Assembly (NCBI GenBank): GCA_934045075.1
Contig: OW203722.1
Coordinates: 23,853,379 to 23,917,378, forward strand
Direction of reading: 5' to 3'
DNA from: Yponomeuta sedellus
Lineage: Eukaryota; Arthropoda; Insecta; Lepidoptera; Yponomeutidae
DNA: 64,000 nt
Under the pieces are notes generated by a model. It ran no database searches and was not told the DNA's origin. It worked only from the letters and a program-made list of their open reading frames with translations. Both the position numbers and the translations under genes were made by a program. This document shows, piece by piece, positions 1 through 9,477 of this stretch (positions are counted from its first letter, which is position 1; each line of letters begins with the position of its first letter).

Positions 1-584
1 TTACGAAATTAAAAACTTCATTGCCTCTCCTGCAAAGTAGGAAAACACGGTTAATAGTAATCATAGAAAGTATCTGAACAACTTTTTGCCAATTGATTAC
101 TCAATACTGCCGTCTATGTTCTGTGAGCGAGAGATAACAATTCTTCAAATACTTTGAATAATCATGTTTTAAAGGATTTAGGCCGGCCGTGAGGAGCGCG
201 CGCTCCCAAGAAGAGCCAGCGAGTTTATCATACATCACAGAAGGAATCTTTCTTACCGATTACGTAACCTGCAATGCATTATTAACTTTCGGGTGAATGT
301 GTAGGTACATCTATTTGCAAATTCTAAGCAATTATGAGCACGACTAAGGACGCGCGCACTTTACTCGCCATTATACCTACATCGCACACTCAAAACTTTC
401 GCAAAAGTTAGTGTGAATACCACATCCGACGGAGAAAATACTCGATTTCGATCGAGTTACGATTTCGCTGACATGAATTTTATAGTGGAGAAAAGCCATT
501 CATCTGTTACAGAAAAAAAAAATCTGCATTATTTCAAGCCAATGCTTGATTTTTGAACTTTTAATGATTTTTCTGTTGTTACAG
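1..584. other. Intron of the USP12/46 gene, no recognised element
   Basis: Upstream intronic sequence ending in the acceptor TTGTTACAG before 585. A short GC-rich patch lies at 180-220. I found no coding similarity or repeat here. Confidence 0.5.
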
Positions 585-3500
585 AGGAGTTTGACAACTA
601 CATGCAGCAAGACGCACACGAGTTCCTAAACTTCCTCATTAATCACATCAATGAAATTATACTTGGTGAGTTCAGTACAGGGTTACCTCTAAAATTTGCA
701 AATCCGTAACTATTGTTTTCTAAGTTTTTCTCGGGGTTCCTTTTGACTCTGGCTCTGGACTATAGAATTACTGATTCGTTAATTAATTTTCTTTAACAAA
801 TTCTCGTACTTTCTTGACTACTTAATTAATTTTCTTTAACAAAAACTAGTACTTTCTTGTCCTTAGTCATATTTATGTTTTGATAATAACTCTTAGTGCG
901 TTTAAGTAAACGATAATAAGTACGTTTAGTACGTTTAAGTAAAGATACATAACTCTTAGTACGTTTAAGTAAACGATAATAAGATAAGAATATTCTTTAT
1001 TGTACACAGCAGAAAATAATTACAGAGACAACAGTTACAAAAGAAGACGTATAATTGGCGGCCTTATTGCTGATAGCAATTTTTTCCAGACAACCTTAAA
1101 TCGGAAAGATTGCAGTAGGAGAAATTTACCGATAATATGTCATAAAATGTCCGTGATTATTTTCTCCAGTGCTGAGAAAATTTTCAGAAGTCTCTTTCAC
1201 AACCATAAAAAATGTCGCAATGTGCGAGCTAGAGAAAAACCATCGGTGCGTGAGTCCGATAATAGTCCGACTCGCACTTGGTCATCCATAACAAAGCTAG
1301 TTTTGAACGACCGATTCTGCTACTTTGCAAGATCTACAGCAGAACCGGTGCGTTTTCCAGCTGAACGCAGCCAGAGCACGCTCAAGATCCCGAAAGGCGG
1401 AGGCGACGGCGTGACGTGTAACGGGGCGCCGCCCCACGCGCCAGAGCCCACCTGGGTGCACGAGATCTTCCAGGGTACGCTCACCAGCGAGACGCGGTGT
1501 CTCAACTGCGAGACGCTCAGCAGTAAGGACGAGCACTTCTTTGACCTACAGGTGCGTTACATTTGTTACTTCGTGAGTATTTCTTTGTCCTCTTTTGGTG
1601 GTACCTATGTCGGTCTGCGCCTGTTTAGGCCTTAACAATGCAGATCTTGTATGAAGATCTTCCAGGGGACGCTCACCAGCGAGACGCGGTGTCTCAACTG
1701 CGAGACGCTCAGCAGTAAGGACGAGGACTTCTTTGACCTACCGGTGCGTTACATTTGTTACTTCTTGAGTATTTCTTTGTCCACTTTTGGGGGTATGTCG
1801 GTCTGCGCATGTTTAGGCCTTAACAATGCAGATCTTGTATGAAGATCTTCCAAGGGACGCTCACCAACGACTGCGAGACGTTCAGCCGTGAGGATGAGCA
1901 TTTCCTTGACCTACAGGTGCATTGCATTTGTTAGTTCTTAAGTATTTCTTTGGTTACTTTTGGGCGTATGCCTCTTCGTTTGTGCTCACCGTGATCGGTT
2001 TGCGTCTAATGCTGTCCTTAGCAATACAGATCTTTTACGAAGATCTTCCAGGGGACGCTCACCAGCGAGACGCGGTGCCTCAACTGCGAGACGCTCGGTG
2101 GTAAGGACGAGCACTTCTTTGACCTATAGGTGCGTTACATTTGTTACTTGAGTATTTCTTTGTTCAGTTTTGCGTCGGCCTGCGTCTATTTTAGACCTTA
2201 ACAATGCAGATCTTGTATGAAGATCTTCAAGGGCCCGCTCAGCAGCGAGACGATGCCTTAACTGTGTCGCGGTTAGTAGTGAGAACAAGCACTTCTTTTA
2301 CCCACAAGTGCGTTACATTTCTTATTTATTGAGTGTTCCTTTGTTCACTTTTGGGTGTGTGTCTCCACGTCTGTCCTCACCGTGATCAGTCTGCGTCTAG
2401 TGTAGTCCTTAACAATGCAGATTTTGTACGAAGATGTTCCACGGGACGCTCACCAGCGGGACGCGGTGCCTCAACTTAGAGACGCTTAGTTGAAAGGACG
2501 AGCACTTCTTAGACCTATAGCCATTTGTTACTTCTTGAGTGTTCCTTTGTTCTGTTTTGGGTGTGTCTCCACGTCTGTCCTCACTGTGATCTGTCTGCGT
2601 CTAGTGTAGTCCTTAAGAATGCAGATCTTGTATGAAGATCTTCCATGGCATGCTCACCAGCGAGACTCGGTGCCATAACTGTGTGACGCTCAGACGTAAG
2701 GACGAGCATACCTTAGACCTAAACATACACTTTCGGCATCTTTCTCTTAACCAAATCCAACAATTAGCTTACATTCATCTACTGTTCAAGGTATGACTAC
2801 ACTTTTTTCTTCTGTTAAGATAAGATAAGATAAGATTTTCTCAGCGAGACGATAAGAAAATCGAGGATCCACTATCAAGAGTATTTAATAATAGCATCAT
2901 GGTTAACTAGCTAAAAAAATTCAATCTCACTGGCGCGGTGAGGTCAAAAGATAATTAAATTACCGTGGTTTTCACGGTTCACAGGTAGACAGAAGTGGCG
3001 ACGTTGTCGCAATCACGACGTTTCGGAAATTAAGTTTAACTAATAATTAATCGCGTTTAGATCCGTTAAATGTTTAGCTATGCATGACTATCGTGAGTCA
3101 TTAGAAATACTCCAGTAATGAAGCTACACTCTCATTTGTTTTAGAGGTGTTCTTAACGCAAAAAGTTTAAGGAATTAGCTTTGCATTCAGTTGAAGTTAA
3201 TGACACTTACTCTAGTTAGTTTAACCTGAGATTTGCGCACTTAGCCTCATCGTTTGGCCATTGTACGTAGCAAGCGCTGAGGTATGTTAAAACTTTAGGC
3301 ACTAGGGTTTCCTCACAATGTTGTCCTTCACCGTCAGGAAATAGTATGGCTATTATAATTTCACAAATGTACATAACTCAGAAGTCATTGGTACATGCCG
3401 TGTTTCTTACCCTCGATCTCCCGATTGAAAAGCAGGCATTCTACCGCTGCGCTACCGCCGTTGTGTCCCTACTCTAATCACTACCCCCTTTTCAGGTGGA

Positions 3501-6500
3501 CGTTGGCCAGAACACGAGCATAACGCATTGTCTGAAATGCTTCTCGGACACGGAGACCCTATGCAACGACAACAAATTCAAGTGCGACCATTGTAGCAGC
3601 TACCAGGAGGCACAGAAGCGCATGCGAGTGAAGAAGCTGCCCCTGATTTTGGCTCTCCATCTGAAACGGTTCAAGTACATGGAACAATACAACCGACACA
3701 TCAAGGTGTCCCACCGGGTTGTGTTCCCGCTCGAGCTCCGGCTCTTTAACACGGTCAGTGGTTCTGGAGTATAATCACATCACCACACTAATAATATTCG
3801 ATAGGTATCGATACCGATATCAACCCTTGTATGTAAACACAGGATGTTATCAACCCTTTGTATATCCCCACGGCTGGGGCACGGGTCTCTTCCTGCATCG
3901 CAGGAAAGTTAGGCCATACTCCACCACGGGAGCCAAGTCCGGGTTGGTGGAGGATTGTAAGACAGTGGCGGGCCTTACTGTCAAAAGTTATCAAGCCGCG
4001 TACAAAGCCTCATAAATTATAAAGGCGAAAGTTTGTTAGTGTTTATGTTTGGTACTTCTTCACGTATAAACGCCTAAAGCTATTTTAATAAAATTTGGTA
4101 TGGAGTTGGCCGTTCTACTGCGGGAAAATATCTTTATAATACAGTTGCTCAAAAAGTGGCGTATTGCAGGGACGTATAGCGTTCGGGATGTGGGCTATTA
4201 CACACTCGTGCTTTTTTTTACCTTTTCCGAACTCGTGCTTTCTCTTTCCCAACTGTCAAAATAATGTCTATTAAAAAGAAAAACCAACCATGAAGTTTTT
4301 ACTAAAAAAATTCATAGAAGTTACTATGATTCATGCAAATACGTATATTTTTAAAAAGAAGCTACTAATTTGTTTCAATATCAGATTTAATGATTAATTG
4401 ATTGAATTAGTTAGGTTAGGTTTCATTTCATTTCATCTCATTAAATTTCATTTTCATTTCATATCAATAAAAAAAATTTACTGAAGACTTGGCTGTATGG
4501 GCATAGTTCCTTTTGCCTACCAGAATGTGTAAAGAAAAAAAAACCTGCTTTTAATCTTTTACGGTTGGCGCCATTTTCCAAATATTTTTTCTTTATTAGA
4601 TTGCTTATTTTTTTCGCAAATGTATTAAAAATAGTCGTTCAGTACACGTGCGGAAGTGCGGAACCGTCATTGCAACTTGTTCCGACTGTCAACCCTCGCC
4701 TTCGGCTAATCAGCTGCGTCTCGGCTCGGATAGACATTTGTCGGAACTCTTTGCAATGACAGCCTTTCCACACTTGTAATGAAATATACTATATTCTCAT
4801 GGGGAAATCGATAAACCGCTGGTTATCGATTTACGGCTTAATTTATAAAAACAAGATTCCTTAAAGCACTCCTTGGAGTCTGGCAAAGGGCCTCGGATCT
4901 GGATCCGAGTGTTTTAACAAATGAAAGCGTAGGTAATCCGTCAGGATCGAGGCAAGTGGCAGTCTCTGGTGATTGCCTACCCCTCTGGGATACAGGCGTG
5001 ATTATGTTATGTTTGTATAAATCTCACCGAAAATTGCCCATTTTGTGTCAAGACGTGACTTTAGTAGCAGAGATGCCATTTCAACAAGAAATACACTTTA
5101 CCGCATGCTTTACCGAGTAGTCCCTTCACCCAAGTCTAGTATGAGTGAAGGTGCCACTGGACGCTGTATACATCATCTCATTACGTTAATGCAAAGGGCA
5201 AAGTTTGGCAAAAATAAAAAAAAATATTTCCAAAATTCTAAATGGGTTGTTAAAGGGCCACACTTTAACCCATTTAAATTTTGGGAAAAAGATATTTCCT
5301 CTGGATTCAAAAGAAAAATTTCTTTTGTAACTCTAGATGTGTGTTTCCTAGATTAAACTATTTTTATTTTTAATGCACTAACCCGTGCTAAGGACAAATT
5401 TAAAAACCTATTTAGAGGTTAAAAATTTCACCCATGCCGGGATTCGAACCCGCAACCTCTGGCTATCCGTGCCAGCGCTCTACCAATTGAGCCAATGGTC
5501 GACTCACCGGCATCAGTGAAATTTCGAACCTCTTTACACTATTCTCTGTATTACGTACAGGCAGCGACATCTGGCTTAAGCAAATTGCATCACTTACAGC
5601 CCCGACTACCTACTTTGCAGTTAGGTTTTACATCGGAACGATATCACCTAAATAGCGATACGATAGCCTCTATATAGGTTTTCCTAGATTCATTTAGATT
5701 TCTATCAGTAAGAGATTGCTTCTAGGATGTTTCCCTAAATAGAACTTTCTGTAGAAGTTTCTTATTGGGCTCTATACATTTCTTCTGTGACTCAGTTTTT
5801 TCCAGTCATCTAGGAAGCCATTATCTCACAATAACCAGCTCACGTTGACCCCTCAGTCGGACGACGCGGTAAACCCGGAGCGGCTGTACGACCTGGTGGC
5901 CGTGGTGGTCCACTGCGGCTCGGGGCCCAACCGCGGACACTACATCAGCATCGTCAAGAGCCACGGCCTTTGGCTGCTGTTTGACGACGACATGGTTGAT
6001 GTGAGTTGTTTTATTGCAGTCATCATTATTCATTGAAATGAAATGGTTTTACTCAGACATTTCGGCTTAGTGAACGTTACAAGTTAAATTAAGTGTCCAA
6101 TTCAAAATCTAGATCATTTTGAAGAAAAAATTGACGCAAACCTCTTAAGTTACCTAGTCTTTTCAAAGTCCCTTAATAATTAAAGGACTTTGAAAAGACT
6201 GACGGAAAGTCCGTGAAGAGGGACTAATAAATAGTCCCTCTTCACGGACTTTCCTATCCTACGGTTGTTAGTTGCTTTCCTAAGGTTGTCTGGAAGAAAT
6301 TTCTTTCAGCAATAAGGCCGCCATTTGTACTTTATAATATGTGCTCTGGCAACAAACGATATTCTTATCTTATCTTAATTAACAGAGTTTAGGTACAAAA
6401 TTATTATAAAACATAGAACTCATGCATTGTAATTGTACTGGCTTTAATTTCAGACATCATTGTCATCTATATAATACTTTATGTTATTATATAGATGACA

Positions 6501-7495
6501 ATGATGTCCTTTTGGCACAAAGTGTACTTAACACATTTTTTGAACTGGACTGCCTTGCTGGTCACGTCTAATTACCCTGCCGGAAGTCGTGGATTCGATT
6601 GGGTGCCGCTGACTACAGCCTGTGTCTTTGTAGAAAAGGCTGTGTAGGTTTGTTTCCATGTTTTTGATCTCCTTGCCGAAGAGGCGAAGACAGTGGCGTG
6701 CTTTGGGATAGGACTATGTCCATCAATGGCAGACACTGGCTGATGTTATCATGATGCCTGGTTACCATATATTTTTTTTTTAGAATAATTTGGGCCAGGG
6801 TGTGAGAATGTGTTGTGTGGAATTTATACTATTATCAGCCCACCCTGCCCACTGCTGGGTAGGCCTTTTCTTCATCACACCGTCTTTAGCGGTCTCTGCG
6901 CATTCGCATCAATGGACCCTCTGCCGAATGCGATATTACAATATTGTTTCATTAAACTAATTCGACTCGTGCATTGCAAAGTTGATTAACCACACAGAAT
7001 ATCGTCTTATGAAACTCGGCCCAGATGTTCACTAGTATTTTTTAATGACATTCTATATACTCATACAAAAGATAAGAATATTCTTTATTGTATACCGGAA
7101 AATTGATACACAAACAGCAGATACAGAAGATAAGATACAATTGGCGGCCTTATTGCTAATAACAATTTCTTCCAGGCAATCTCAAATCGGAGAATTTGCC
7201 ATAGTTCATTAGGTAATATTGAATTGCTTTAATTATAACATTACCTCCCACGTAATTAAATTTTATGTAATAAATAACGCGATCAGTCCGTTCAGTGTTG
7301 TATGTACTTGAGTATTGTATGTATATGTTTGAACAAGATGATTTCGCCGATTTTCAATAATGAATTGCTTTTGTTTCATTTCAGAAAATTGACGCGTCAG
7401 CGATTGAAGACTTCTATGGCCTAACGTCAGATATACAGAAATCGTCCGAGACAGGATATATATTGTTTTATCAATCTAGAGATGCTAGTTGTTAA
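585..7495 (+). CDS. Usp12-46: USP12/USP46 deubiquitinase, 3' five exons (5' end outside window)
   Basis: Ubiquitin-specific cysteine protease of the USP12/USP46 pair, which in the family removes ubiquitin in complex with the WD-repeat proteins WDR48 and WDR20. Five exons join in phase: 585-665, 1361-1551, 3496-3753, 5857-6000, 7385-7495 (stop TAA 7493). The product begins at [18 protein letters not shown] and ends [13 protein letters not shown]. Two CxxC pairs of the USP zinc ribbon are present (RCLNC in the second exon here, CDHC in the third), as is the His box [12 protein letters not shown] with the following FDDD. The catalytic Cys box and N-terminus must lie left of position 1; nothing recognisable as those exons is seen in 1-584. 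A polyadenylation signal AATAAA is at 7690. Introns carry SINE, LINE and a tandem exon-derived array. USP12 versus USP46 cannot be separated here, and insects usually have one gene for both. Confidence 0.93.
781..1115 (-). repeat. Local duplications and LINE-type 3' end fragment
   Basis: Positions 781-860 hold two copies of a TTAATTTTCTTTAACAAA-type unit. Positions 890-985 hold three copies of a unit around GTACGTTTAAGTAAACGAT. Positions 985-1115 match a dispersed family seen at 6285, 7065, 24935, 37370 and 39475: a GGCGGCCTTATTGCT core and an AAGAATATTCTTTATTGTAC end, beside a GATAAGATAAG tail. That tail suggests the 3' end of a non-LTR element in minus orientation. Confidence 0.55.
1463..2740 (+). 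repeat. Tandem array of about seven decaying exon-plus-intron units in USP12/46
   Basis: Each unit of roughly 190-210 bp repeats the 3' half of the USP exon (beginning near GAGATCTTCCAGGG), its donor GTGCGT and about 100 bp of intron. The first unit is the functional exon end. Further units start near 1651, 1840, 2031, 2217, 2426 and 2628. Unit 2 is still open and nearly identical in protein sequence ([20 protein letters not shown]) with its donor intact. Later units carry stops, deletions and lost donors, so they look like pseudo-exons. Decay generally increases away from the true exon. Confidence 0.9.
2741..3495. other. USP12/46 intron with tRNA-like repeat remnant
   Basis: A GATAAGATAAGATAAG microsatellite lies at 2817-2837. 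Positions 3240-3480 hold a degenerate dispersed repeat whose end (3390-3465) resembles the antisense T-arm to D-arm part of a tRNA (CTACCGCTGCGCTACCGCC). No coding exon is seen before the acceptor at 3495. Confidence 0.4.
3835..4015 (+). repeat. Dispersed repeat F (GGCACGGGTCTCTTCCTGCAT family)
   Basis: The same sequence occurs at 38285-38600 (+), 41345-41625 (-), 57305-57405 (+) and, in its downstream half, at 24575-24800 (+). Its wide copy number and lack of an ORF make it a non-autonomous interspersed repeat of unknown class. Confidence 0.75.
4090..4640. other. USP12/46 intron, AT-rich, no feature
   Basis: AT-rich intronic DNA with a TTTCATTTCATTTCAT-like simple run around 4420-4465. Nothing else recognised. 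Confidence 0.4.
4641..4778. repeat. Foldback (MITE-like) element
   Basis: Imperfect inverted repeat. The left arm contains GTGCGGAA, GTCATTGCAA and TTCCGAC in order, and the right arm contains their complements GTCGGAA, TTGCAATGAC and TTTCCACAC. It has no ORF and is probably a small non-autonomous DNA element. Confidence 0.6.
4925..5012 (+). repeat. LINE 3' coding remnant (repeat G)
   Basis: A short piece reading GCAAGTGGCAGTCTCTGG and CCTCTGGGATACAGGCGTGA. It matches the end of the coding part of the larger fragment at 58154-58363, and 15835-15915. In those copies it encodes the end of a reverse-transcriptase ORF ([11 protein letters not shown]). Confidence 0.65.
5360..5648 (-). repeat. tRNA-like SINE A
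   Basis: About 290 bp. The core (5429-5499, minus strand) folds as a tRNA cloverleaf with GCCCAT/ATGGGT acceptor, D-arm GGCTCAATTGGTAGAGC, anticodon stem CTGGC/GCCAG and T-arm CGGGTTCGAATCCCG, so both internal Pol III boxes are visible. The loop position before the anticodon is C instead of the near-invariant T, which argues for a tRNA-derived repeat, not a working tRNA. Other copies lie at 11092, 15348, 15630, 36567, 56138 and 56276. Confidence 0.8.
6033..6545. repeat. LINE 3' end fragment with three embedded hairpins
   Basis: The sequence from the GAAATGAAATGG run through TTGGCACAAAGTGTACTTAA matches 62620-62905, the 3' end of the minus-strand LINE at the right edge. Inserted within it are three hairpins not present in that other copy: 6156-6200 (about 20-bp arms, one mismatch), 6204-6254 (23-bp perfect arms) and 6454-6507 (23-bp perfect arms). 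Confidence 0.8.
6546..7384. repeat. Mixed dispersed repeats in the last USP12/46 intron
   Basis: Positions 6546-6780 hold a short repeat with a weak tRNA-like box B (GGATTCGATTGG). Positions 6785-6925 are unclassified, with CCCACTGCTGGGTAGGCC. Positions 7065-7195 are another copy of the GGCGGCCTTATTGCT/AAGAATATTCTTTATTGTA LINE-type 3' end in minus orientation. Confidence 0.5.
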
Positions 7496-7839
7496 GTTTA
7501 TGCAATTCAATTATAGTATTTATATAATATTATTTATGATAGTCAAATGTGATGATAAAAATCATGTTAAATTAATAATGCCTAGTTAAAGTTGAAATGG
7601 CATTGAATATTATTATTTAATTCCAATCATTAATATTTTACCTTCATCTTTTAGTGTTCTTTCATTGTAAATAGTCTTATTCATTTCACAATAAAATGTT
7701 GCGAACTTTCCCCTGGTTTACTCCATTGTATTATTTTTGGAACTCATCTAAAAGCTCAAAATAATGGACTGGAACATAAATAATACTACTTTGCAGTATG
7801 AAACTTATATGCCACTAGTTTTTTTTCTCATATAGCCTA

Positions 7840-8110
7840 CATAATGTCCCACTGCAGGATACAGGCCTCCGAGATTTCCGCCTCATAGTTGGGTCATTGC
7901 ATGTACCTAGCAAGCAGTAAGGTTTGTTAACACTAGGGTTTCCTCACAATGTTTTCCTTCACATAGCAAGGAGTATAGACCATTAGCAAAATTAAATAGT
8001 ATCACTAAGTACTATAACTTCACAATAAGTGAGAAATCAAAGTTATTACATGTGGAGATTTGAATCCACATCCTCTGAGACAGGCATTCTATCACTCCAC
8101 TAGGTTTCAC
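7840..8110 (-). repeat. Dispersed repeat D between USP12/46 and RpL21
   Basis: Begins TAATGTCCCACTGCAGGATACAGGCC and continues through GTTTCCTCACAATGTTTTCC. It is the reverse complement of copies at 10850, 41955 and 44155 and parallel to 40575. The rest of the 7696-8226 spacer has no gene. Confidence 0.65.
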
Positions 8111-8226
8111 TGGTGTCTAGAGCTCTGGTATTGTGTAATAGATTTAATATTCTAAACCAGAAACCCCCATAACACTCATTTTCACAAATAAAACAACAGA
8201 AATGCTTAACAGTAGTTTATTTCAGT

Positions 8227-9231
8227 TTATGCTACAAACTCGTAGGGGATGGGCGCTAGCCACACTGGCTTCTCAGCTCCTGAGACAATGTGGGAAGGCT
8301 TGGGCTGAGCGGGCTGTCTCTTCAGCTTGACAATCTTACCGGCAGCCTTAGCTTCCTTCAGCAGCCTCTCGTTCTCCTTTACACGCTTGAGGAAGTCCTG
8401 ACGGCACTTGGAGTGCTTCACGTGCTCAATGCGGATGTTAATCCTCTTGGGAATGATCCTTCCACGGACGCGCTTGTTCACGATGACACCAAGAGCGTGA
8501 GCTGTTACATTGTATACGCGACCAGTCTTGCCGTGGTATACTTTGTGTGGCATACCCTTCTGGACTGCACCATTGCCCTGAAATTAAAGAGTTTATGGTT
8601 TAGACGTGGTGGATAAACTGTGGGTATGGGGAGTTGGGTTTGGGCTTACCAGTAATAAGCCTGGATGTGTTTACATAATAAACAAAGAATATTGTTGACC
8701 TGTGTTTTACTCATTCTAGGAAAAGGTATGTCGAATTCATCATGGACTGAGAACACTTGTGGAGGGACGAGATTCCGTCACGGAATCTCGTCCCTCCACA
8801 AGTGTTCCGTGACGATGGTAAAAAAGTTAGAAAATAACCAGTACATACCCGGACGTCAACGATGTCGCCAACTTTGTACACTTTCATGTACGTGGAAAGG
8901 GGGATTGTACCCTTTGTGCGGAACCTGCGGGCGAACAGGTCCCTTGTACCGCGACGGTAACCCTTGGAGTTGGTCATCTTGACGTCTGCAAGCAAGAAAA
9001 CTCGATTTACAAGCCGAAAATAGACGCACGTGGAAGCGGACGCAGCGATTTGCACACTAGCCGGGAAACACGTTTATTACATCAAAAATTTGTCTTTCAC
9101 ACAGCAGCTAACAAATAAACGGGCTCCTCTACAACAAACTTATACGATTTTAGCTGAAATTTACTAGTTTTTAGAAGATCTTTTACGATATTCACCTTAG
9201 CTCACAAAGCTTGACGGATGAAGAAAGAGAG
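8227..9231 (-). CDS. RpL21: Ribosomal protein L21 (eL21)
   Basis: Cytosolic large-subunit ribosomal protein. Coding exons on the minus strand are 8849-8977 (ATG at 8977, [20 protein letters not shown]) and 8227-8577 (stop at 8229), joined in phase 0 between GDIVDVR and GNGAVQKG. They give 159 residues, the usual eL21 length, ending PIPYEFVA. A longer in-frame start at 9055 is rejected because it reads through the acceptor TTGCTTGCAG just upstream of the ATG. A noncoding first exon is proposed at about 9196-9231: it opens with a pyrimidine tract CCTCTCTTTCTTC, the TOP signature expected for ribosomal protein mRNAs, and ends CTAAG before GTGAAT. The intron between the coding exons carries a perfect hairpin. 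A candidate polyadenylation signal lies near 8216-8221. Confidence 0.95.
8751..8807. repeat. Perfect 27-bp hairpin in an RpL21 intron
   Basis: Arms 8751-8777 and 8781-8807 are exact reverse complements separated by 3 bases, close to the 5' splice site of the minus-strand intron (donor at 8848). No other copy was noticed in the window. Confidence 0.95.
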
Positions 9232-9477
9232 GTTAGGATTCTTGTCTATGCTTTAAGTCTAAGGAAACGGATGTGAGTTGTTGAAAGATAATTTTGAAAC
9301 GTAATGCAAGCTCTGTGTCCCTACTATCTGTGGTACATCTGTCTGTCATGTCATCATAATTGCTGACTAATCTGTGTTCACAAAAAAAATAAGCCACTTT
9401 TGTTTACGATTTCTATTTCAGATATTTCTAATTTTTGTTCATATTTATGATTACTTCTTCAACAAACAACTAAAACG
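9197..9477. promoter_or_regulatory. Divergent promoter region, RpL21 / ZNF839-like
   Basis: Only about 250 bp separate the proposed RpL21 TOP start (minus strand, near 9231) from the ATG of the plus-strand zinc-finger gene at 9478. No other gene fits, so the spacer must hold both promoters. No TATA box is obvious. Confidence 0.55.

Noticed and set aside
1463..2740. CRISPR-like or satellite array
   Set aside because: Units of about 200 bp derive from the neighbouring exon and intron and decay progressively; no short direct repeats with unique spacers.
5429..5499. Functional tRNA gene
   Set aside because: The cloverleaf is good, but the same core occurs many times within a longer repeat and the base before the anticodon is C, so it is a SINE.
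8977..9055. Upstream in-frame start for RpL21
   Set aside because: The extension crosses a good splice acceptor, and eL21 proteins start at MTNSKG.
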